From Bacteroidota bacterium (lineage in GTDB: Bacteria > Bacteroidota > Ignavibacteria > Ignavibacteriales > Ignavibacteriaceae): a stretch of 5,230 nt of DNA. Location of the stretch: NCBI GenBank assembly GCA_024278655.1, contig JAJRSV010000161.1, positions 1-5,230 on the forward strand. Reading direction: 5' to 3'. The position numbers were made by a program, and so were the translations under genes. A model generated the notes under the pieces. That model saw only the letters and a list, made by a program, of their open reading frames with translations. It did not search any database and was not told the origin of the DNA. Positions within the stretch are counted from its first letter, which is position 1; the number at the start of each line of letters is the position of its first letter. This document shows, piece after piece, positions 1 through 5,230 of the stretch.

Positions 1-1466
1 GGTTTAACCGTGCTTTTTAATTTAGGGTGACTGAACACCGAAAGATAGAGCGCGCCCAACAACGCAAGCGGTACCGCAAACAGCATAGCGTAAAAGGTTC
101 CCTTAAGCGTTCCGGCTATTAAAGGAACCAAACTTAATTTCGATTCGAATGCATCCGTGCCGCCGGTTGACTGCCACACGTACTCCGGCTGTTTATAACC
201 TTCGTACCAAATTTTATTGAACAGCGCACCGATTGTAACTTCGGGATGAGGATCATCGATTACATAATTTGCAATTGTGCCGTTAGCATAAAGGATAACG
301 CTTCCGTTCGATTTGGGAGCAATGCTAACATGCTTAACGGGAATTCCGCTGCCGTCGAATTTTAAAATTGTTTTTCCGGTTGTAAGATAATAGATGTATG
401 CCGTGCCGTTCTTGTTGCCGGTAATAAAACTCTTGTTCCTCGATGATGCGCCTATTGATGTAACAGCAGAGTTTTGTTTTTCGAACGTGTGTACCTTTAC
501 AAGCTTCCAGCCCTGCTCCGATCCGTCATCCAGCACTTTCATAAACGAACTTACATTGCCCCCGGTATCGCCGACGATTACAGACTGATCGCCTAAAATA
601 AATTTAACTGCTGTAACCGGCGTTCCGCCATCGGTTGCTTTTATGCTTGTAAGATATTCCGGCAGTTCCTTATCCGATACATCAAAATAAAAAAGCTCTC
701 CTTCTCCGGTCGATACAAAAAGTTTATTGCCGTCCGAATCCATCGTTAAGCCGGTCGGTTTGCTTTGTATGAACCGTGTTAAACCGGTTTTGTATTCGGT
801 AACTTCCCCGTCGCCGAACAGCGAATACTCCCGGTACTTCGAATAAAAAATAACCCTGCCGTCTTCCGTAATTACCGCCGTGCTGCGTACACCTTCTTCG
901 TTTACCTGGTAGTCTATCTTGCGTATGTTCGAACCGAGCGAATCGACACGGACGAAATCGACTAAAGTTACTTCGGGCTGCGATACTCTTTTATCATTCT
1001 CATCAAAGCTGATGTTATACTCCAAACCGAACAAAGCAACGAAACCGGAGTCGAGACCGAGCGCGATATTCTTTCCGCCAATATCCATCGATGAAGAAAC
1101 CACAGCCCTGTTACTTAATTCGGGGAAGCGAAACGATTTGATAATCTCCTGCGATTCGAGATTGACAAAATCGAACCTGCCGGAATCGGTAACTGCAAGC
1201 ACTATTTTCTGGTATTCATCAACGGCGGATAAAACGGGCAATCCGACAGGTTTGAATACCGCAGGAGCGATATCCTTTTTTCCTGTTACTACTGCGCCTT
1301 TAAGCAGCGGGTAAGCTTCAATAAAAATAAACACAAGTATGCTTATAACCGCAAGTATTACTGCAGCGCCACCGGCGTTTATAATTACCCGGGCTAATTT
1401 ATCGAAAAAGACCGCACGGTTATGTCCGGTCCTTTTCGATTTTTTCTTTTGGGAGGAGAGAGTCAA
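1..1466 (-). CDS. pstC: Phosphate ABC transporter permease PstC, long form with propeller-like insert (5' part; gene runs off left edge)
   Basis: This is the inner-membrane permease subunit of the Pst phosphate importer. Together with PstA it forms the channel that receives phosphate from PstS and is driven by the PstB ATPase. The minus frame is open for 488 codons from TTG at 1466 to the window edge. A basic cytoplasmic tail (residues 1-25, KKKSKR) is followed by a membrane segment at about 28-50. Residues about 70-405 are a beta-rich extracytoplasmic stretch with repeated short G/D-turn blades (for example SGRFDF, DGRVIFYS, EGELFYFD, NGTAYIYY), resembling a WD40/beta-propeller. The stretch after HPEVTIGALFNKIW (408-421) leads into the permease domain and a second membrane segment (about 447-475, AGTLKGTFYAMLFAVPLALL). 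Long PstC forms of this kind are known; E. coli PstC lacks the insert. TTG is the only reasonable start: a stop (TAG) lies four codons upstream in frame and no ATG occurs before residue 127. It begins 4 bases after the pstS stop, so translation is probably coupled. Confidence 0.85.
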   Translation of the reverse strand, partial: MTLSSQKKKSKRTGHNRAVFFDKLARVIINAGGAAVILAVISILVFIFIEAYPLLKGAVVTGKKDIAPAVFKPVGLPVLSAVDEYQKIVLAVTDSGRFDFVNLESQEIIKSFRFPELSNRAVVSSSMDIGGKNIALGLDSGFVALFGLEYNISFDENDKRVSQPEVTLVDFVRVDSLGSNIRKIDYQVNEEGVRSTAVITEDGRVIFYSKYREYSLFGDGEVTEYKTGLTRFIQSKPTGLTMDSDGNKLFVSTGEGELFYFDVSDKELPEYLTSIKATDGGTPVTAVKFILGDQSVIVGDTGGNVSSFMKVLDDGSEQGWKLVKVHTFEKQNSAVTSIGASSRNKSFITGNKNGTAYIYYLTTGKTILKFDGSGIPVKHVSIAPKSNGSVILYANGTIANYVIDDPHPEVTIGALFNKIWYEGYKQPEYVWQSTGGTDAFESKLSLVPLIAGTLKGTFYAMLFAVPLALLGALYLSVFSHPKLKSTVK

Positions 1467-1470
1467 TTTA

Positions 1471-2442
1471 TCACTCTAATTTTTTAAGTTCTTCTGAAAC
1501 AACTTTTGCAGGCAGCGGAAGGTAACCGTCTTTAATTACAATCTGCTGTCCTTCGTAGCTTAATACGTATTTAAGGAACTCTTTTATCAACGGATCGAGC
1601 TGCCGGTTCGGTTTCTTGTTGATGTAGATGTAAAGAAACCTGCTTAACGGATACTTGCCCGAAAGAACATGCTCGTAAGAACCGTCGTAAAATTTTCCGC
1701 CTTCTTTCTTCGACAGCGGAACGATTCTTACGCCGGAAGTTTTGTAACCAACGCCGCTGTAACCTATTCCGAACCTGTCCTCTGTAACACCCTGCACAAC
1801 CGATGCGGAGCCGGGCTGCTCTTTAACTTCGTCTTTGTAATCGCCTTTGAAGAGCGCATGCTTTTTGAAGAAGCCGTAAGTGCCCGAAGCGGAGTTTCTT
1901 CCGTAAAGACTTATTCTTCTGTTTGCCCAGTCGCCGGTTAATCCTAATTGTCCCCACGTGGTAATGTTCTCTTTATAGCCGCCTCTTCTCGTTTTCGAAA
2001 AGATTGCATCCACCTGCTGAAGCGATAAACCCTTTATAGGGTTGTCTTTGTTCACATAAACCGCAAGTGCATCCAGACTCGTTTTTATCTGCGTCGGTTT
2101 GTAACCGAACTTCTTCTCGAACTTGTCAATCTCTTCCGATTTCATCTGCCGCGACATCGGACCCAACTGTGCAGTGCCCATTATCAATGCGGGAGGCGCC
2201 GTGCTGGAACCTTTTCCCTCGATTTGTATGTTTACATTCGGGTAATACTTTTTGAACCCTTCCAGCCACAATGCAAGCAGGTTGTTCATTGTATCGGAAC
2301 CGATACTGCTTAAGCTGCCCGATATTCCGCTTACCTTTTTGTAATGAGGAATGTTCTTGTCCGGCTTAACCGTCTGTGCAGAAAGATTTAAAGAAAGAAA
2401 CAGAACAGCCGCAAGGATTGATACAGCAATTTTCATTTTCAT
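1471..2442 (-). CDS. pstS: Phosphate-binding protein PstS, periplasmic
   Basis: This 323-residue protein is the solute-binding component of the high-affinity Pst phosphate importer and hands phosphate to the PstC/PstA channel. It has a signal peptide (MKMK, hydrophobic core about 5-20) with a likely cut after LSA at residue 22. The next residue is Gln, not Cys, so it is not a lipoprotein. PBP-like family motifs are in order: GSDTM (48-52), GKGSSTAP (76-83), PMSRQM (95-100), RNSASGT (182-188), which matches the R-x3-SGT phosphate-ligand loop, and GYLPLP near the end (306-311). Length is normal for the family. The start at 2442 is preferred over the second Met (2436) because AGGAG lies 9 bases upstream of it. 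It is the first gene of the operon, with pstC 4 bases downstream, and is probably controlled by the Pho-box-like array upstream. Related PBP-like proteins of other function exist, but the adjoining pstC makes phosphate the firm choice. Confidence 0.93.
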   Translation of the reverse strand: MKMKIAVSILAAVLFLSLNLSAQTVKPDKNIPHYKKVSGISGSLSSIGSDTMNNLLALWLEGFKKYYPNVNIQIEGKGSSTAPPALIMGTAQLGPMSRQMKSEEIDKFEKKFGYKPTQIKTSLDALAVYVNKDNPIKGLSLQQVDAIFSKTRRGGYKENITTWGQLGLTGDWANRRISLYGRNSASGTYGFFKKHALFKGDYKDEVKEQPGSASVVQGVTEDRFGIGYSGVGYKTSGVRIVPLSKKEGGKFYDGSYEHVLSGKYPLSRFLYIYINKKPNRQLDPLIKEFLKYVLSYEGQQIVIKDGYLPLPAKVVSEELKKLE

Positions 2443-2451
2443 TTCAGTTAA

Positions 2452-2456
2452 CTCCT
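2452..2456 (-). promoter_or_regulatory. Ribosome binding site of pstS
   Basis: AGGAG on the minus strand with 9 bases between it and the ATG at 2442. It decides the first of two nearby Met codons as the start. It is a stronger Shine-Dalgarno than that of either other gene in the window. Confidence 0.7.
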
Positions 2457-2475
2457 AATAATTAATTTTGCTGTT

Positions 2476-2483
2476 CAAACATA
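2476..2483 (-). promoter_or_regulatory. Bacteroidota-type -7 promoter element of pstS
   Basis: The minus strand reads TATGTTTG, a full match to the TAnnTTTG -7 consensus of the Bacteroidota primary sigma factor. Transcription would begin around 2469, giving a leader of roughly 27 bases that contains the AGGAG site. No clear TTG -33 element sits 17-23 bases further upstream. A run with TTAACC/TTAACT lies there instead, fitting a promoter that needs an activator. Assigning the sigma-factor type depends on the inferred phylum. Confidence 0.55.
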
Positions 2484-2503
2484 CCAAGTTAAAAGGGGTT
2501 AAG

Positions 2504-2542
2504 ATTAAAGGAATGATTAACTAATTGTTAAGAAATTGTTAA
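2504..2542 (-). promoter_or_regulatory. Candidate Pho box: 11-bp-spaced TTAACA-type direct repeats upstream of pstS
   Basis: Reading the minus strand, TTAACA (2542-2537), TTAACA (2531-2526), TTAATC (2520-2515) and the weaker TTTAAT (2509-2504) recur at exactly 11 bases. Two more matches, TTAACC (2502-2497) and TTAACT (2492-2487), lie closer to the -7 element but out of that phase. Known Pho boxes are 11-bp direct repeats bound by the PhoB/PhoP response regulator. The Bacillus PhoP half-site is TTAACA-like, and the E. coli unit is CTGTCAT with the same period. Position directly upstream of pstS supports phosphate-starvation control. Which units are truly bound is not shown by the sequence. Confidence 0.65.
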
Positions 2543-2593
2543 GAGGGGTTGGAGATAAGTTATTAATGCGGAGAGTAATTTGATTTATGGTTG

Positions 2594-2646
2594 AAATATA
2601 GTGGCGTTGTGCATAAGCCAAAATCAAACACAACAATGCTATATTT
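2594..2646 (-). repeat. 18-bp imperfect inverted repeat (hairpin) at the stop codon of the DGQHR gene
   Basis: Arms 2594-2611 and 2629-2646 pair as 8 bp (AAATATAG/CTATATTT), a symmetric 4x4 unpaired interval, then 6 bp (GTTGTG/CACAAC), closing a 17-base loop (2612-2628). The outer arm overlaps the TAA stop at 2647-2645. It could act as a rho-independent-like terminator or 3' stabiliser of the DGQHR mRNA, although no clean U-tract follows. It also marks the point where A+T-rich sequence gives way to the pst region. An integron attC site was considered but the required outer AAC/GTT boxes are missing. Confidence 0.6.
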
Positions 2647-4681
2647 ATATTAAATCATCTTGTGGCTTATCAGTAATTAATTCTGGTACTAACCTGATAA
2701 ATTTCTGAATATAAATCTCACACTGATTTAATTCTTCTTGTGTGGGGATAACGGATTTTCCATGAGCTGCAGGATTTCTAATTTTTGATAAATAAAGAAA
2801 AGCTATTCTTAATTCATCTTGATTAAGAAAACCATCCTTTTTTATGAACTCATTCTTGAATGCTTGTTCCCAATTGTCTTTTCTGGTAATAATTTGTAAT
2901 TCGTCACCCAAATCAAAATTTTCATCTAAGTCCGTACCATCCACAGCCATCTTTTTAACAGCATTTTTATAAATATATTCAGGCAATCTTTGCTTTTCCC
3001 AACTGGACGAAAGATCAGACAATTTTTTAGAAATGAATTTTCCTATACGACGTTCAAGTAATATTATTTCATTAACAAAATCCATTTCCTCCATTGTGGG
3101 CCAAAAACTCTTATCTTTAAGCTGAGACCTGATAAACCGACCAATCTGTTTTGCGATACCTTTTCGTGAAGCTTCACTCGTGGTTTCTTCTCTAAGTTGT
3201 TTTATTTGGTTTTGATTAATAAAATTTTGATCAAAGTATTCATTTATAGCATCCGCAAATTTATAGAAATCATGATGAGACGGTATTCTTCCAAGTTTGG
3301 CTATAATCGGTTCTAATAAATATAGCATGATGGGTATTCCTGCGTTTCCAAATATAAATTTTTTAATTTCTTCTCTTTCTATTGATTCATTAAGGCAATT
3401 GAAATATCGTTCTAGAACACCAGCAACTCTATTAACCATAGTATGTGGGATATCTGTAAATAATGGATTTTCTTTTCCGGTTATATTAGCGGTTATTCTA
3501 TTTGTTATTCTAGAATTGTAAATACCATTGCAAAAAGCTGCCATATTTATAATCTTACCAACTCGTGTACCATATACAGGGATATAAATTTTATCAATAA
3601 AAGGTTCTTTGAAATTTAATTTTCTAACTATATTAGAGATAATACCTCGTGGCGACTCAGGATGTGCTAACCCTTCTAAATCCCAAATAAGGTCTGGTTG
3701 GATTGGTTTTTGTTCACGATTAATTTCAAGAAAAAATCCACGTTCTTCCTCAATACTGATCTCATCAAACGCAATACAGGAAATTAAATTATCTTTTTTT
3801 GACTTTGAAAACGAAAATAGCCTATGTTGACCATCAATAATCCAACAAGCATTATAACTATTTCTAATTGTTAATTCTCCTATATCTATTCCTTTCTCTG
3901 TAACGCAATTAAGTTTTTTAAACTTCTTTTCTCCTTTTTTCAGAGAAATAATAACGTTTGTTGGGAATACTCCTCCAGCATCAATAAAATTCTGTATTTT
4001 TTTTATTCTTGATTTTTCTAACATCCTCTGATAAAAATCTTCTTTCTTTGATCTACGTCTGGCTACATAAGAATATTTTATTAACTCTTTGGGATTAGCA
4101 AAAAAGCTGTATACAGTATATTTATTTAATTTTGCTCTAAGTGCTGTAAAAGAAATTTGATCCTCTTTAGGTGGTCTTAATCCAAAATCTGCCAAGAAAT
4201 TGTAAACCGCATATTCACCTATTTTATCATGCAAGTCACTATAATATTCTAAAGTTTTTTCATCAGCATACCAAATTTTAGGATCACCTTTTTCAAGTAA
4301 TTCAATATTAGCTTGTGGAATAATTATTTTTTTTGTAATGAATATAAACAGGATAAATTTACATTTGGCATACTCAGGAATCGATTTATAATTTTTCAGA
4401 ATAATTCTTGCTCTTTCCCTAGTTGCTAAGATTTCATTTCTAAAGTTTCTCTTTACCGTCCTACCCGCCGCTTTACACTGAAATACAAATAGAATATCAT
4501 TAAAAATACCGCAAACATCTGTTTGATTTGATTCGCCTTTTGGTGCTATATGAAAATTATGTCCACCTTTTACGTCTTTAAAGTTGAATTTATCTTCCAA
4601 GAAGGATTTGACTTCTTCCTCAAACTCTTTTCCAAAATTTCTTTTAGAATTTTCCATTTTCCTAACTGAATTATTTGACAC
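2645..4681 (-). CDS. DGQHR (DndB/ParB-like) protein fused to N-terminal PD-(D/E)xK-like nuclease and C-terminal HEPN domain
   Basis: This 678-residue protein has no assigned cellular role and is most likely a DNA-interacting defence or conflict protein. Residues about 14-165 look like a PD-(D/E)xK/Mrr-type nuclease: an acidic helix FGKEFEEEV (16-24), Asp55 in QTDV, and FQCKA with Gln68/Lys70, a D...QxK variant of the usual D...ExK. Residues about 185-410 form a DGQHR domain, with the signature at 283-287 (IIDGQHRLFSF) and the typical FLEINREQKPI (317-327). The family includes DndB of DNA phosphorothioation systems and relates to ParB/sulfiredoxin folds. A helical linker follows. Residues about 590-670 resemble a Swt1-like HEPN domain with RNPAAH (635-640), the R-x4-H motif of HEPN RNases. 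No dnd, methylase or ATPase gene is adjacent. The start shown is GTG at 4681 with no clear ribosome site. ATG at 4657 (residue 9) is a real alternative and keeps every domain. Base composition is clearly A+T-richer than pstS/pstC, suggesting transfer. The DGQHR call is strong, the nuclease good and the HEPN moderate. Confidence 0.85.
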   Translation of the reverse strand: MSNNSVRKMENSKRNFGKEFEEEVKSFLEDKFNFKDVKGGHNFHIAPKGESNQTDVCGIFNDILFVFQCKAAGRTVKRNFRNEILATRERARIILKNYKSIPEYAKCKFILFIFITKKIIIPQANIELLEKGDPKIWYADEKTLEYYSDLHDKIGEYAVYNFLADFGLRPPKEDQISFTALRAKLNKYTVYSFFANPKELIKYSYVARRRSKKEDFYQRMLEKSRIKKIQNFIDAGGVFPTNVIISLKKGEKKFKKLNCVTEKGIDIGELTIRNSYNACWIIDGQHRLFSFSKSKKDNLISCIAFDEISIEEERGFFLEINREQKPIQPDLIWDLEGLAHPESPRGIISNIVRKLNFKEPFIDKIYIPVYGTRVGKIINMAAFCNGIYNSRITNRITANITGKENPLFTDIPHTMVNRVAGVLERYFNCLNESIEREEIKKFIFGNAGIPIMLYLLEPIIAKLGRIPSHHDFYKFADAINEYFDQNFINQNQIKQLREETTSEASRKGIAKQIGRFIRSQLKDKSFWPTMEEMDFVNEIILLERRIGKFISKKLSDLSSSWEKQRLPEYIYKNAVKKMAVDGTDLDENFDLGDELQIITRKDNWEQAFKNEFIKKDGFLNQDELRIAFLYLSKIRNPAAHGKSVIPTQEELNQCEIYIQKFIRLVPELITDKPQDDLI

Positions 4682-5094
4682 TAATTTTATCTCAATATTA
4701 GTTACATCTAATCATTAACTAAACTACACCATAATTTTCTTGATAAATGTAATTCTGCACATAGATCTATAAATAAGTTCAAGTTTTCTATTATTGATAG
4801 AATTTCAAAATATCCATTATATAATTCTTTTCATTTTTCTGTCAGACATTTTTACTAGAAATCATATTTTTACTCTATTGAATAGTCTTGGTTGGTCCAT
4901 CACCCCACCAAAAGCGGATTGTTTATCTTGATATGTATTCCCGTAGCCCAGGTTATTCCTCCCAAAATAAAATATGCTGTAATGAAACTAAGAGTTTACG
5001 GTTTAATAGTCAATACCGGGCATTAACAAAATGCAAATAATTTATAACCCGGTTCAAACATTGCTAAGCGGCTTCTGGTTCAATGTATGCGTAT
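4682..5094. other. Gene-poor intergenic stretch with a composition change near 4880
   Basis: No reading frame with a credible start, length and ribosome site is present on either strand. Bases 4682-4880 are A+T-rich like the DGQHR gene and should hold its promoter, but no convincing -33/-7 pair can be picked. They include a perfect 10-bp palindrome ATAGATCTAT (4761-4770) and a 6-bp hairpin TTCTAT/ATAGAA around 4786-4802. From about 4880 the G+C rises. Here two short overlapping minus-strand frames (about 4870-4995) read like protein tails but lack starts and are closed by stops upstream. ACCGGG (5015-5020) and CCCGGT (5048-5053) form a 6-bp inverted repeat around a smaller one, GCATT/AATGC. 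Confidence 0.6.
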
Positions 5095-5138
5095 AAAAAA
5101 AGCAGCCGGTAAACAAATATACGTTACGCCGGCTGCTT
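5095..5138 (-). terminator. Intrinsic terminator for a leftward gene beyond the right edge
   Basis: AAGCAGCCGG (5100-5109) pairs perfectly with CCGGCTGCTT (5129-5138) around a 19-base loop. On the minus strand the stem is followed by an uninterrupted run of T residues (complement of A 5095-5100, continuous with the stem end), as in a strong rho-independent terminator. On the plus strand the stem is followed by AAATAATTTTT, a weaker tail, so some bidirectional activity is possible, but no rightward gene exists here to need it. It implies that a minus-strand gene ends at or beyond about 5124-5230. Confidence 0.8.
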
Positions 5139-5230
5139 AAATAATTTTTCAGATGCCGTTTGTATTTTGTTCCTTATTTTTTTCAGCGGCATCCGTTGCG
5201 CTCTAAAGCTGTTTTGGTTAGCAATATTAA
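5139..5230 (-). other. Possible 3' end of a minus-strand gene entering from the right edge
   Basis: Because the terminator faces leftward, a gene tail is expected here. Two minus frames are open from the edge. One runs about 35 codons to TAA at 5126-5124, inside the terminator loop, ending in a Lys-rich stretch (LKKIRNKIQTASEKLFKQPA). The other runs about 15 codons to TGA at 5185-5183. Neither can be recognised, and the choice cannot be made from so short a stretch. A 7-bp inverted repeat GATGCCG/CGGCATC also lies here. Confidence 0.25.

Noticed and set aside
394..1314. Plus-strand open frames at 394-588 and 919-1314
   Set aside because: They lie antisense to the continuous pstC frame, have no ribosome site and give low-complexity, Ser/Thr/Pro-rich products typical of shadow frames.
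1669..2255. Plus-strand open frames at 1669-1941 and 2067-2255
   Set aside because: They are antisense to pstS, whose family motifs are clear along its whole length.
2606..2634. Integron attC site suggested by GGCGTTGTGC and the folded-arm structure
   Set aside because: attC needs outer boxes running AAC...GTT; here the order is GTT...AAC, and no matching partner box lies within the usual distance on either side.
3297..3830. Plus-strand open frames at 3297-3521 and 3609-3830
   Set aside because: They are antisense to the DGQHR gene and show no motif or ribosome site.
2645..4681. Calling the gene dndB
   Set aside because: It shares the DGQHR signature, but the added nuclease-like and HEPN-like ends and the absence of dndCDE neighbours make that name unsafe.
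4700..4780. Promoter of the DGQHR gene (TAGTTTAG near 4712-4720 on the minus strand)
   Set aside because: It matches TAnnTTTG only partly and has no convincing -33 partner; in such A+T-rich DNA similar matches are expected by chance.
5015..5053. ACCGGG/CCCGGT inverted repeat as a terminator or cruciform, and GGTTCAA direct repeats (5051-5057, 5077-5083)
   Set aside because: Six-base arms around a long loop with no U-tract, and a seven-base direct repeat, are too weak to call.

Overview
The window reads as chromosomal DNA of a Bacteroidota/Chlorobiota-like bacterium, with Ignavibacteria as the best guess. This rests on the style of the Pst proteins, a match to the Bacteroidota-type -7 promoter element (TAnnTTTG) in front of pstS, and moderate G+C in the pst genes. 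The assignment is inferred and not proven. All three protein genes lie on the minus strand; I found no tRNA, rRNA, CRISPR array or insertion sequence.

Left part (1-2560): the start of a phosphate-uptake (pst) operon read right to left. A promoter region carries an 11-bp-periodic TTAACA-type array that looks like a Pho box, followed by the -7 element. Next comes pstS, a secreted phosphate-binding protein, and four bases after its stop a TTG-started pstC. That permease is the long form with a beta-propeller-like extracytoplasmic insert, and it is cut by the left edge. The rest of the operon (pstA, pstB, perhaps phoU) would lie outside to the left.

Middle (2594-4681): one visibly A+T-richer gene of 678 codons. 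It appears to fuse three modules known from bacterial conflict systems: an N-terminal PD-(D/E)xK/Mrr-like nuclease fold with a QxK signature, a central DGQHR (DndB/ParB-like) domain, and a C-terminal HEPN domain with an R-x4-H motif. It stands alone, with no dnd genes, methylase or ATPase beside it. This is the best candidate in the window for an undescribed, possibly single-gene, defence system. Its stop codon sits at the foot of an 18-bp imperfect hairpin.

Right part (4682-5230): no convincing gene. It starts A+T-rich like the DGQHR gene and changes to more host-like composition near 4880. A strong intrinsic terminator at about 5095-5138 faces the minus strand, so another leftward gene probably ends near or beyond the right edge. 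The pst genes work together in high-affinity phosphate import. Nothing in the sequence ties the DGQHR gene to phosphate uptake, and it looks like an insertion upstream of the pst promoter.
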